Positions 1-8,394 of a stretch of 44,156 bases of DNA are shown in pieces (position 1 is the stretch's first letter; each line of letters opens with the position of its first letter). Source of the stretch: UBA1562 sp041653955. GTDB taxonomy: Bacteria; Omnitrophota; Gorgyraeia; Gygaellales; Profunditerraquicolaceae. Below the pieces are notes generated by a model. It had not been told where the DNA came from. It did no database searches and saw nothing but the letters and a program-made list of their open reading frames with translations. The DNA is taken from assembly GCA_041653955.1 (NCBI GenBank), contig JBAZEH010000010.1:1-44156 (forward strand), given 5' to 3'. Both the position numbers and the translations under genes were made by a program.

Positions 1-299
1 TCGCATTCGTAAGTTATGTGCTCATTTAACACCGCTTACAGTTCTTAATAAGGAAGGGTGTAAATTCGCACTTATAACTTACTCATGCTGTCGCATTCGT
101 AAGTTATGTGCTCATTTAACACCGCTTACAGTTCTTAATAAGGAAGGGTGTAAATTCGCACTTATAACTTACTCATGCTGTCGCATTCGTAAGTTATGTG
201 CTCATTTAACACCGCTTACAGTTCTTAATAAGGAAGGGTGTAAATTCGCACTTATAACTTACTCATGCTGTCGCATTCGTAAGTTATGTGCTCATTTAA
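1..299. repeat. 90-bp perfect tandem repeat array, 3.3 copies
   Basis: Units begin at 1, 91 and 181 and are identical; a fourth copy (271-299) stops after 29 bases, where it runs into the Shine-Dalgarno of the next gene. The unit is self-complementary in two ways. Inside a unit, GTAAGTTATGTGC near its start can pair imperfectly with GCACTTATAACTTAC near its end. Across each unit junction the same arms pair better: ATAACTTAC with GTAAGTTAT, then ATGC with GCAT, around a TGTC loop. No gene is visible here apart from an open frame without any start codon. Identical copies at a window edge could also be an assembly product. Confidence 0.97.
248..291 (+). other. Long hairpin just upstream of the first gene
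   Basis: GCAC (248-251), a TT bulge, ATAACTTAC (254-262), TC, ATGC (265-268), loop TGTC, GCAT (273-276), TC, GTAAGTTAT (279-287), GTGC (288-291). This gives 17 paired bases with one bulge and one 2x2 internal loop. The same hairpin recurs at 68-111 and 158-201. This last copy ends seven bases before the AAGGAG of the EIIA-like gene, so in RNA it could influence that gene's translation. There is no T-run after it, so it does not look like a terminator. Confidence 0.7.
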
Positions 300-310
300 A
301 GGAGAGAGAG

Positions 311-781
311 ATGAAGATAATGGATTTCTTGTCAAAAAAGGCGATACTGACGGACTTGCAGTCGGTAAAGAAAGAAGAAGTTATCAAGGAACTCGTAGAT
401 GCTCTGGTTGAAGGCGGAGAGATAGATAAACGCAGCCGCGCTAAGCTGATCGAAGCACTGATGACCAGGGAATCGCTGGGCTCTACTGCCATAGGGCAGG
501 GGATAGCCATACCCCACGCGAAATCGGATTGCGTAGATAAACTTGTTGCTGCTTTCGGGTTGTCCAAAAAAGGCGTTGACTTTGATTCGCTAGACGGAGA
601 ACCGGCGTATATATTCTTTTTACTGGTCGCCCCGCAGGATTCTGCCGGCCCGCATTTAAAGGCGCTAGCGCGCATCTCCCGCCTGCTAAAAGACAAATAT
701 TTCCGCGACAGCCTTCGCGCCTGCATGGATGACAAATCCGTAATAAAGATCATCTCACAAGAAGATGAAAAAAAGCTTTAA
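311..781 (+). CDS. PTS EIIA domain protein, fructose/nitrogen (PtsN) type
   Basis: A 156-residue single-domain EIIA of the fructose/PtsN family, which accepts a phosphate from HPr on histidine. The active site is visible as GQGIAIPHAK with His69; the preceding ESLGSTAIG is typical of the family. Length fits a free-standing EIIA. The ATG follows AAAGGAG at good spacing. It overlaps the YvcK gene by 17 bases and HPr and Enzyme I follow, so the phosphoryl donors are co-encoded. No EIIB or EIIC is present, which points to a regulatory rather than a transport role (inference). The frame stays open upstream through the repeats but offers no start codon there. Confidence 0.9.
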   Translation: MKIMDFLSKKAILTDLQSVKKEEVIKELVDALVEGGEIDKRSRAKLIEALMTRESLGSTAIGQGIAIPHAKSDCVDKLVAAFGLSKKGVDFDSLDGEPAYIFFLLVAPQDSAGPHLKALARISRLLKDKYFRDSLRACMDDKSVIKIISQEDEKKL

Positions 782-2036
782 CTCCAGGAATATAAGATTA
801 GCCAGGGTCAAGGGTATGTTTAAGTGGCTATACCCGGGCATAGGCATAAAACGCTGGGTAGCTTTAAGTACTTTCGGCATATTCCTGGTTATTATAGGTT
901 CCGTAAGCCTGCGGACAGAGGACTACTGGTTTGTCCAGATATTGTATGCCGTAGTAGTCGCATCCGGCATTATATTATTGATATTAGGGATAAAGCATAT
1001 TGTGCACTCTTTTATCGCGGCGGTCATACCTTCTTCCAAGGGCGATGAACTCGTAGATATACTTTATCACAAGAAACAACTTGGGCGCGGTCCGAAGATC
1101 GTTACGGTCGGAGGAGGCACAGGCTTATCAGTGCTTTTAAGCGGGCTGAAGGAGTATTCTTCCAATATTACCGCAATAGTCACGGTCGCCGATGACGGAG
1201 GTTCATCCGGCAGGCTCAGGCAGCAGTTTGATATATTGCCTCCGGGTGATATACGTAACTGCCTCGTAGCTTTGGCTGATGCCTCGACTTTGATGCGCGA
1301 CCTGTTCCAGTTCCGTTTCGACCAGAGTTCTGAACTTTCCGGGCACAGTTTCGGGAATCTGTTTATTACGGTAATGACCAGGTTGACCGGTGATTTTGAG
1401 AAGGCGATCAAGGAAACAAGCAAGGTTTTGGCGTTAAGGGGCCAGGTGATACCTTCTACGCTGAATAATGTCGCGCTTGTAGCTTTGCACAAGGATGGGA
1501 CTACCACGGAAGGTGAAGATAAGATACCGAAGGCGCGCCTTCCTATAGATAAAGTTTACCTTAAATCAAAAGACGCCTCCATAGCTACTCCTGAGGCGAT
1601 AAAGGCTATTGAGGGAGCGCAGATAATAATCCTGGGCCCGGGGTCCCTTTATACAAGTATTATGCCTAACCTGCTGATAAAGGAGATAACCGACGCCATA
1701 GTCGCTTCCGCAGCGATCAAGATATACGTTTGTAACGCCATGACCCAGCCGGGAGAAACTGACGGCTACAGCGCTTCCGACCATATAAAAGCGCTCACGC
1801 AGCACAGCCACCCGCGCATATTAGATTACTGTATTTTAAATACCGGAGAGATATCCAAGGATGCGCTTAAGCGTTACGCGCAGGATGATTCATACCCGGT
1901 TATGAACGATACAAAGAAGATAGAAAAGATGGGTTATCGCACTATTGAAGACGATATCATTATAGCTATGGATGTCGTCAGGCATGATGCTTCTAAATTA
2001 GCCAGAGTAATAATGGGTTTTATTGAAGAGGTCTGA
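765..2036 (+). CDS. yvcK: YvcK/CofD-like UDP-sugar-binding regulator with membrane anchor
   Basis: 423 residues. Two hydrophobic segments (about 32-49 and 57-80) precede a YvcK/CofD-family domain starting at KIVTVGGGTGLSVLL (111-125) and VADDGGSSGR (141-150). In Bacillus the YvcK protein is soluble, about 320 residues, binds UDP-GlcNAc and is needed for growth on gluconeogenic carbon and for cell-wall synthesis. The extra N-terminus here predicts a membrane-attached form, a variant known in other phyla. The start lies inside the EIIA gene (17-base overlap), suggesting coupled translation. It is followed closely by HPr, the same link to PTS regulation seen in several bacteria. Confidence 0.92.
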   Translation: MKKSFNSRNIRLARVKGMFKWLYPGIGIKRWVALSTFGIFLVIIGSVSLRTEDYWFVQILYAVVVASGIILLILGIKHIVHSFIAAVIPSSKGDELVDILYHKKQLGRGPKIVTVGGGTGLSVLLSGLKEYSSNITAIVTVADDGGSSGRLRQQFDILPPGDIRNCLVALADASTLMRDLFQFRFDQSSELSGHSFGNLFITVMTRLTGDFEKAIKETSKVLALRGQVIPSTLNNVALVALHKDGTTTEGEDKIPKARLPIDKVYLKSKDASIATPEAIKAIEGAQIIILGPGSLYTSIMPNLLIKEITDAIVASAAIKIYVCNAMTQPGETDGYSASDHIKALTQHSHPRILDYCILNTGEISKDALKRYAQDDSYPVMNDTKKIEKMGYRTIEDDIIIAMDVVRHDASKLARVIMGFIEEV

Positions 2037-2053
2037 TCATAAGGGGCCTGTAT

Positions 2054-2317
2054 ATGGCGTTGATTAAGAAGAAATTGATTGTCAGGAATAAACAGGGCCT
2101 TCATGCCAGGCCGGCGGCACTTTTTGTTCAGATGGCGAATAAATTTGATTCCAGCATAACGGTCATACATGATAATGAGAGGGTCAACGGTAAATCAATA
2201 ATGGGTATCCTTATGCTGGGAGCGGAAAAAGACAGTGAGATAATAATAGAAGCCGAAGGCACGGACGCCAGTGAGGCCCTATCGGAACTGGAAAAATTGA
2301 TCAACAGCGAAGGTTGA
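2054..2317 (+). CDS. ptsH: Phosphocarrier protein HPr
   Basis: 87 residues, normal HPr length. Carries the phosphorylated histidine in GLHARPA (His17) and the regulatory-serine region NGKSIMGIL (Ser48). HPr passes phosphate from Enzyme I to EIIA proteins. Presence of the serine motif suggests control by an HPr kinase, which is not in this window. It lies one base before Enzyme I, so the pair must be one transcript. Confidence 0.97.
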   Translation: MALIKKKLIVRNKQGLHARPAALFVQMANKFDSSITVIHDNERVNGKSIMGILMLGAEKDSEIIIEAEGTDASEALSELEKLINSEG

Positions 2318-2318
2318 T

Positions 2319-4049
2319 ATGATAAAAATTAAAGGTATAGCGGCGGCAGGAGGTATCAGCGTGGGGCCGGCCCATAAGGTAGGCAGGGAGGAGTTCGTTG
2401 TCTCCAGGCAGCCGATAAAACCGGAAGAGATACCCGTTCAGATCCAGCTCTTTGAAGAGGCGTTGATCAAGACACGCAGAGAGATCATAGAATTGCAGAA
2501 GAGGATCGCGGTAGATATGGGGCAGGAGCAGGCCGAGATATTTGACGCGCACCTCCTGGTCCTTGAGGACCGCATGCTCATAGAAGAGGTGATCCTGCGC
2601 CTGAAACAGGAGTGTGTTAATGTAGCGTATATATTCTCTGAGGTATTAAAGAAATATATCAGCGTATTTTCCAGGATAGAAGACGAATATTTAAAAGAGC
2701 GGATGTCGGATGTAAATGACGTTGGCAGGCGTATACTGCGTAATCTCCTGGGAAAAGAACGCAGGGGCCTGGAAGACCTGAAGGAGAAGGTGGTGGTGGT
2801 CGCGCATGACCTATCGCCTTCTGACACCGCGGCGATGCATAAAAGGAATGTTTGCGCGTTCGTCACGGATATAGGAGGCAAAACATCGCATACCGCGATC
2901 ATGGCAAAGGCGCTTGAGATACCCGCAGTCGTAGGGCTTGAGGAGGCGACTTCTCAGATTAAACCCGGAGATATATTGATAGTAGATGGTTCTACGGGTA
3001 CCGTTATCGTAAACCCCGATGAAGAAACCCTGCAGAGTTATCAGCGCGAGGAGTTAAAACTTAAAGGCGTAACAGAAAGGTTCCTGTCGGCAAAAGACCT
3101 GCCGGCGGTTACCCTTGACGGCAAGGCAGTTGATATAGTCGCTAATATAGAGTTGCCGGAAGAGCTTTCTTCGGTAAAGCTCCACGGCGCGCAGGGTATC
3201 GGGCTCTATCGCACGGAGTTTTTCTATATGAACAGGAAGGATTTTCCCACGGAAGAAGAGCATTACCAGGCCTATAAGTATGTCGCAGAGGAGATGAAAC
3301 CTTATCCGGTGATCATACGCACGCTGGACTTGGGAGGAGATAAATTTTTGTCCCAGTTTGAAATGCCAAAGGATATTCAGCCCTTCCTTGGTTGGCGCGC
3401 TATCAGGTTTTGCCTGGCGCGCCCTGAGATATTCAAGGTGCAGCTAAGGGCTATTTTACGCGCGTCGGCTCACGGCAAACTTAAGCTTATGTACCCTATG
3501 ATCTCCGGAGTGGAAGAATTAATACAGGCCAAGAAGATCTTAGGAGAGGTGAAAGAGGACTTAACCAATAAAGGGATACCCTTTGACAAAGATATTGAGG
3601 TAGGCGCGATGATCGAGGTGCCTTCCGCCGCCATGACCGCTGATCTTTTGGCTACGGAAGCAGACTTTTTTAGCATAGGGACCAATGATTTGATCCAGTA
3701 TTCCCTGGCAGTTGACAGGACCAATGAGAAGGTGGCTTATCTGTATGAGCCCGCGCACCCGGCGGTATTAAGGTTGATCAAGAATATAATTGACTCGGCG
3801 CATAATGCGGGTATATGGGTTGGGATGTGCGGAGAGATGGCCGGAGAGCCTTCTTTTATACTGGTGCTTTTGGGTTTAGGGCTGGATGAATTCAGCATAC
3901 CGCCCTTTGTTATCCCTGAAGTCAAGTATATTATCCGCTCTATCAGGATTAGCGACGCGCAAGCCATAGCCAAAGAAGTCCTGAAGTTATCTACCGGCAA
4001 AGAGGTAGAAGAGTTCAGCCGGGCCAAATTAAAGGAGATCATAGGGTGA
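2319..4049 (+). CDS. ptsI: PTS Enzyme I, phosphoenolpyruvate-protein phosphotransferase
   Basis: 576 residues, full length. It moves phosphate from PEP to HPr. Order: N-terminal HPr-binding helices, the phosphohistidine domain with GGKTSHTAIMAKALEIPAVVG (His191), and a C-terminal PEP-binding barrel with FYRTEF-like and GTNDLIQY motifs and the catalytic cysteine in GMCGEMAG (Cys504). It sits directly after HPr and overlaps the following isomerase gene by four bases (GTGA). With no EIIB/EIIC partner nearby, it may mainly report the PEP/pyruvate state of the cell (inference). Confidence 0.97.
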   Translation: MIKIKGIAAAGGISVGPAHKVGREEFVVSRQPIKPEEIPVQIQLFEEALIKTRREIIELQKRIAVDMGQEQAEIFDAHLLVLEDRMLIEEVILRLKQECVNVAYIFSEVLKKYISVFSRIEDEYLKERMSDVNDVGRRILRNLLGKERRGLEDLKEKVVVVAHDLSPSDTAAMHKRNVCAFVTDIGGKTSHTAIMAKALEIPAVVGLEEATSQIKPGDILIVDGSTGTVIVNPDEETLQSYQREELKLKGVTERFLSAKDLPAVTLDGKAVDIVANIELPEELSSVKLHGAQGIGLYRTEFFYMNRKDFPTEEEHYQAYKYVAEEMKPYPVIIRTLDLGGDKFLSQFEMPKDIQPFLGWRAIRFCLARPEIFKVQLRAILRASAHGKLKLMYPMISGVEELIQAKKILGEVKEDLTNKGIPFDKDIEVGAMIEVPSAAMTADLLATEADFFSIGTNDLIQYSLAVDRTNEKVAYLYEPAHPAVLRLIKNIIDSAHNAGIWVGMCGEMAGEPSFILVLLGLGLDEFSIPPFVIPEVKYIIRSIRISDAQAIAKEVLKLSTGKEVEEFSRAKLKEIIG

Positions 4050-5116
4050 AAGTATCTGTCAGCCCCGCGAATATAAAGAGGATAGACAAGGCGGGGATGC
4101 TGGATCTCCTTTCTAATTTTCCCGCGCAGTGCAGTCAGGCCCGGGATATTGGCCTGGGGAGCAAGATTTTCTTTGAAAGGAAAGATTTTACAAAGATAGT
4201 TTTCGCTGGGTTGGGCGGTTCGGCTATCGGGGCTGACCTTGTGAGATCGTACCTATATTTTGAGAGCAGGCTTCCGATCAGCGTGTGCCGCGAGTATGAA
4301 TTGCCGGCTTATGTGGATAGCTCTACCCTGGTATTCATCTTGAGCTATTCCGGGAATACCGAAGAGACCATAAGCGCCTATGAACAGGCGAAGAGAAGCA
4401 ACGCGTCTTTGGTCGTTATCTCCTCGGACGGCGAGCTTAAGGAATCTGCCGGTAAAGATAATATTGCTTTTATTGAGATACCCAAAGGAGTACCCCCCAG
4501 GTGCGCGCTGGGATATTTGAGTATTATACCTTTGGTAGTATTGAATAAGCTGGGCCTGATCCCAGATATGAGCGCAGATATAGCTGAAACGGCAACGGTG
4601 CTGGAGGAACTCAGGGATAAATCCCTTAATCCGCGCATAAATAAGAAAGATAATATCGCCAGATATATAGCAGATAAGCTATTTAACAAACTGCCGGTCA
4701 TCTATTCAAGCTCAATATATTTTGACGCGGTAGTAACGCGCTGGCGGGGCCAGATCAATGAAAATTCCAAGGCCCTGGCTTTAAGTCACGTGTTCCCCGA
4801 GATGAACCATAACGAGATTATGGGGTGGCAGAACCCGGCAAGATTATTTAAGGACCTTACGGTATTGATGCTTAGGGATAAGGGTATGCACAAGAGGATC
4901 ATTGCCAGGATGGATATAAGCAGGGATATCATCAAAAAAGAAGGAGTTGACATCCTGGAAGTTTCATCGCGGGGGGTGAGCCTGTTAAGCAGGATATTCT
5001 CGCTTATATATATAGGCGATTTTGTTTCATTTTATCTGGCTATAATATATGGGGTCGACCCTACTCCCGTGGATAAGGTCGCTTATTTAAAAAAGAGATT
5101 AGCGGAAAGCAAATGA
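4046..5116 (+). CDS. Bifunctional phosphoglucose/phosphomannose isomerase (SIS domain)
   Basis: 356 residues. Two SIS-type sugar isomerase lobes: GLGGSAIGADL near residue 50 and SYSGNTEET near residue 100, then the family active-site stretch FPEMNHNEIMGW. The family converts glucose-6-P or mannose-6-P to fructose-6-P; it is the common replacement for classical Pgi in archaea and several bacterial phyla. The GTG start at 4046 is backed by AAAGGAG inside the ptsI 3' end and gives a four-base overlap. The next gene overlaps by ATGA, so the pair probably feeds activated-sugar synthesis. Confidence 0.88.
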   Translation: MKVSVSPANIKRIDKAGMLDLLSNFPAQCSQARDIGLGSKIFFERKDFTKIVFAGLGGSAIGADLVRSYLYFESRLPISVCREYELPAYVDSSTLVFILSYSGNTEETISAYEQAKRSNASLVVISSDGELKESAGKDNIAFIEIPKGVPPRCALGYLSIIPLVVLNKLGLIPDMSADIAETATVLEELRDKSLNPRINKKDNIARYIADKLFNKLPVIYSSSIYFDAVVTRWRGQINENSKALALSHVFPEMNHNEIMGWQNPARLFKDLTVLMLRDKGMHKRIIARMDISRDIIKKEGVDILEVSSRGVSLLSRIFSLIYIGDFVSFYLAIIYGVDPTPVDKVAYLKKRLAESK

Positions 5117-5847
5117 AGGCATTGATTTTGGCGGCAGGATATGCCACAAGGTTATACCCTATAACCAAAGATTACCCTAAACCTCTTCTTGAAGTAGGCA
5201 AGAAGCCGATAATAGACCATATACTTGATAAATTTGAACGGTTAGACGGCGTAGACGAGATACTGGTAGTGACGAACAGTAAATTCATGCCGCATTTCAG
5301 GCAATGGAAGAAGGGCTTGAAAACAAAAAAGAAGATAACGCTGATAAACGACCTGACAAAGAGCCACGGCGACAGGCGCGGGGCGATAGGAGATATGAAT
5401 TTCGTCATTAGAAAGAAGCGCCTGCGGGATGACCTTCTGGTGGTCGGAGGAGACAATATTTTCAGCGGTAATCTGAAGAGATTCTTTTCTTTCGCGCGCA
5501 GGTGCAAGGGGCCGGTTATCGGGGCGTATAATATAAAGGATAAGCGCGAAGCCAGAAAATACGGGGTCATCAGGCTGGATAAGGGTAAAAGGGTCGTTGA
5601 TTTTAAAGAGAAGCCGAAGGACCCGGGTTCATCCCTGATAGCTATGTGCATCTATTATTTTCCCGAAGACAAATTAAGCCTGATAAAGGAGTACTTGCGT
5701 AATAGGGCAAGCGACAAGCATGATGCTACCGGTTTTTATATAGATTGGTTAAGGAGGAGGACCGCGGTTTACGGGTTCGTATTTGAAGGCGTCTGGTATG
5801 ATATAGGAGACCACAAATTTTACCGCAAGGCGCAGGAGGATTTTTAA
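5113..5847 (+). CDS. Sugar-1-phosphate nucleotidyltransferase
   Basis: 244 residues. The N-terminus KALILAAGYATRLYPITKDYPKPLLEVGKKP is the nucleotide-binding signature of the RmlA/GalU-type nucleotidyltransferase family; VVGGDNIF around residue 115 holds the metal-binding Asp. The protein lacks a left-handed helix or regulatory extension, so it is a minimal catalytic domain. Nucleotide and sugar cannot be fixed from sequence; glucose-1-P or mannose-1-P would fit the isomerase it overlaps (ATGA). Confidence 0.8.
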   Translation: MKALILAAGYATRLYPITKDYPKPLLEVGKKPIIDHILDKFERLDGVDEILVVTNSKFMPHFRQWKKGLKTKKKITLINDLTKSHGDRRGAIGDMNFVIRKKRLRDDLLVVGGDNIFSGNLKRFFSFARRCKGPVIGAYNIKDKREARKYGVIRLDKGKRVVDFKEKPKDPGSSLIAMCIYYFPEDKLSLIKEYLRNRASDKHDATGFYIDWLRRRTAVYGFVFEGVWYDIGDHKFYRKAQEDF

Positions 5848-5865
5848 TAAATATAAGGAGGTTTG

Positions 5866-7044
5866 ATGAGCAAGCGCAGGCATTTTTTTACTTCAGAGTC
5901 AGTAGGCGAGGGGCATCCCGATAAGGTATGCGATCAGATATCTGATGCCGTCTTGGATGAGGTTTTTAAGATGGACCCTAATAAGGAGAAAAGCAGGGTA
6001 GCCTGTGAAACATACGTAACCATGGGCTTGTTGATCGTCGGAGGCGAAATAACCACTAACGCGTATATAGATATCCAGAAGCTCGCGCGTAACGTGATCA
6101 AGGATATAGGTTATACCCACCCTAAATACGGTTTTGATTATGAGACCTGCGCTATCATTAATACGATAAACAGCCAGTCGCCTGATATAGCCCAGGGTGT
6201 TAATACGGGAGGCGCGGGAGACCAGGGTATCATGTTTGGGTATGCGTGTTCCGAGACCAAAGAATATATGCCTTTACCTATAATATTAGCGCACAGGCTG
6301 GTGAAGCGTATGGCGGATGTGCGCCGCGGCAATATATTAAAATACCTTGGCCCGGACTGCAAGTCACAGGTAAGTATTGAGTATGAGAACGGGAAGGCAA
6401 AGCGCGTGGATTCGGTAGTCCTTGCCTGCCAGCATACCGAGGATATACTTGATAAGAGCGGGAAACATATCACTTCAAAGGCGCGCAGGGAGATGATAGA
6501 CGTGGTAGCAAAGCCTATATTGAAGGGCCTTATAGATAAGGATACCAAGTTTTACGTTAACCAGACGGGTAAATTCATAATCGGCGGGCCGCAATCAGAT
6601 ACCGGGATGACCGGAAGGAAGATCATTGTGGATACCTACGGGGGGAGTGTGCCGCACGGCGGAGGGGCATTTTCAGGCAAGGACCCGACCAAGGTTGACC
6701 GCTCCGCGGCTTATATGTGCCGTTATATCGCCAAGAATATCGTTGCCGCGGGGATAGCAGAAAAACTTATGCTTCAATTATCATATGTTATCGGTTACGC
6801 CGACCCGTTATCTATTTATATAGATACAGAGGGCACGGGTAAATTAAGCAACGAGAAGATAGAAAAACTCATCAGGGGAAATTTTGAACTTACCCCTAAG
6901 GGTATAATCAGCTCTCTCGGCCTGCTGAACCCTATATATAGAAAGACTGCCTGCTATGGACATTTTGGCAGGGAGGATTGCGGTTTTAAATGGGAGATGA
7001 CGGATAAGGCGGCGGCGTTAAAGAAACAGTCATCCAGATTATAA
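5866..7044 (+). CDS. metK: S-adenosylmethionine synthetase
   Basis: 392 residues, standard MetK size. It makes SAM from methionine and ATP. Family motifs: FTSESVGEGHPDK at the N-terminus, GAGDQGIMFGYA near residue 120, and the loop GGGAFSGKDPTKVDRSAAY near residue 270. I chose the ATG at 5866 because AAGGAGG ends four bases upstream; the TTG at 5863 is too close to that site. There is no room for a SAM riboswitch before it (18 bases from the previous stop). The next gene, ahcY, uses the product of SAM-dependent methylation. Confidence 0.97.
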   Translation: MSKRRHFFTSESVGEGHPDKVCDQISDAVLDEVFKMDPNKEKSRVACETYVTMGLLIVGGEITTNAYIDIQKLARNVIKDIGYTHPKYGFDYETCAIINTINSQSPDIAQGVNTGGAGDQGIMFGYACSETKEYMPLPIILAHRLVKRMADVRRGNILKYLGPDCKSQVSIEYENGKAKRVDSVVLACQHTEDILDKSGKHITSKARREMIDVVAKPILKGLIDKDTKFYVNQTGKFIIGGPQSDTGMTGRKIIVDTYGGSVPHGGGAFSGKDPTKVDRSAAYMCRYIAKNIVAAGIAEKLMLQLSYVIGYADPLSIYIDTEGTGKLSNEKIEKLIRGNFELTPKGIISSLGLLNPIYRKTACYGHFGREDCGFKWEMTDKAAALKKQSSRL

Positions 7045-7049
7045 AATAT

Positions 7050-7125
7050 AGAGACGCTTTCTGAGCCAAAGCAGAAACTGTCCCCTTGAGGGTACAGTTT
7101 CCCGATTGCATCAGAAAGCGTCTCT
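7050..7125. repeat. Nested palindrome (REP-like) between metK and ahcY
   Basis: A perfect 15-bp outer inverted repeat, AGAGACGCTTTCTGA (7050-7064) against TCAGAAAGCGTCTCT (7111-7125), encloses a second one, GAAACTGTCCCC (7074-7085) against GGGTACAGTTTC (7090-7101, one mismatch) with loop TTGA. The outer arm resembles the palindrome at 10697, and the inner arm carries GTCCCC, the complement of the GGGGAC core at 23256. It fills nearly the whole gap. There is no T-run, so a plain terminator is less likely than a REP-type repeat. Confidence 0.75.
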
Positions 7126-7146
7126 AAAAAGAGATTGGGGAGAGAT

Positions 7147-8394
7147 ATGAGATATGATATTAAAGATATTAAGTTAGCGGATAAGGGGATCTTGAGGATA
7201 GAATGGGCACGGCAGGATATGCCTGTGCTGGGGCTTATTGAGGAGCGTTTCAGGAAAGAGAAACCTTTAAAAGGGGTGTGCCTTGCCGCGTGTTTGCATG
7301 TCACAACCGAGACGGCGAATCTAGCCAGTGCGCTTAAGGCCGGAGGGGCCCAGGTGTATATTTGCGCTTCTAACCCGCTCTCCACGCAGGATGATGTTGC
7401 GGCTGCGCTGGTTAAGAAGATGAAGATTCCTGTTTTTGCGATCAAGGGAGAAGATAACAAAACCTACTATAATCATATAAAATCCGTGTTGGCAGCAAGG
7501 CCTAATATAACTATGGATGATGGGGCTGACCTTGTTTCGGTTATTCATAAGGAGAAGAAGTTTTTTCCGCTTGGCGGCACTGAAGAGACGACTACGGGGG
7601 TAATCAGGCTGCGCGCCATGCAGAAGGATGGCGTCCTCAAATATCCGATCGTAGCTGTTAATGACGCCCAGACCAAGCACCTGTTTGATAACCGTTACGG
7701 CACCGGACAGTCTACTATTGACGGGGTAATTCGTGCTACCAACCGTTTGATCGCCGGGTTAAATGTGGTGGTGTGCGGATACGGATGGTGTGGCAAGGGA
7801 GTCGCCATGCGCGCTTCGGGATTGGGGGCCAAGGTTATCGTGGTAGAGGTTGATCCTTTAAGGGGGTTAGAAGCTAATATGGACGGGTACAGGGTTATGC
7901 CTATCGCAAGCGCCGCAAAGATAGGGGATATCTTTATTACTCTTACCGGGGATATCAATGTCATACGCAGAGAGCATTTTAAGAATATGAAGGACGGCGC
8001 TATAGTGGCGAATTCCGGTCATTTTAACGTCGAGATAGATATAGAAGGATTAGAGAAGATAAGCAAAAAAAAGAGGCGGATACGCGATTTTGTGGATGAG
8101 TATACGCTGGGTAGCGGACGCAAGGTATATTTATTGGGTGAAGGCAGGTTGATAAACCTTGCCGCAGCGGAGGGGCATCCTGCGCAGGTAATGGATATGT
8201 CTTTCGCCAACCAGGCGTTGAGCGCAGAGTATATAACCGAAAACCACAAGAGATTAAAAAGAGAGGTCTATAAGGTCCCTGAGTCTATAGATAGAAATAT
8301 AGCGCAGTTGAAACTAAAAACTCTAGGTATCAGGATAGATAACTTGACCGCGGAACAGAAGAAATACCTGGCAAGTTGGGAGATGGGCACTTAA
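7147..8394 (+). CDS. ahcY: Adenosylhomocysteinase
   Basis: 415 residues. Hydrolyses S-adenosylhomocysteine to adenosine and homocysteine, NAD-dependent. Seen: GGTEETTTGVIRL, the NDAQTKHLFDNRYGTGQS substrate region, the NAD-binding Rossmann motif CGYGWCGKGVA, EGHPAQVMDMSFANQAL, and the typical C-terminus ending YLASWEMGT. The ATG at 7147 follows GGGGAGA; an upstream in-frame TTG has no ribosome site. Its stop overlaps the pfkA start by one base (TAATG). With metK just upstream it closes the methyl cycle. Confidence 0.96.
   Translation: MRYDIKDIKLADKGILRIEWARQDMPVLGLIEERFRKEKPLKGVCLAACLHVTTETANLASALKAGGAQVYICASNPLSTQDDVAAALVKKMKIPVFAIKGEDNKTYYNHIKSVLAARPNITMDDGADLVSVIHKEKKFFPLGGTEETTTGVIRLRAMQKDGVLKYPIVAVNDAQTKHLFDNRYGTGQSTIDGVIRATNRLIAGLNVVVCGYGWCGKGVAMRASGLGAKVIVVEVDPLRGLEANMDGYRVMPIASAAKIGDIFITLTGDINVIRREHFKNMKDGAIVANSGHFNVEIDIEGLEKISKKKRRIRDFVDEYTLGSGRKVYLLGEGRLINLAAAEGHPAQVMDMSFANQALSAEYITENHKRLKREVYKVPESIDRNIAQLKLKTLGIRIDNLTAEQKKYLASWEMGT

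Noticed and set aside
1..299. CRISPR array
   Set aside because: Units are 90 bp with no spacers between them, and no cas gene is nearby.
1..299. Integron attC-like sites
   Set aside because: ATTTAAC fits one half of the core-site pattern but the required GTTRRRY partner is missing, and there is no integrase or cassette.
292..753. 153-residue open frame on the - strand over the first gene
   Set aside because: Runs opposite a well-supported EIIA-like gene and shows no recognisable family; shadow frame.
7045..7146. SAM or SAH riboswitch before ahcY
   Set aside because: No consensus core of the known SAM or SAH classes seen; the space is filled by a simple nested palindrome.
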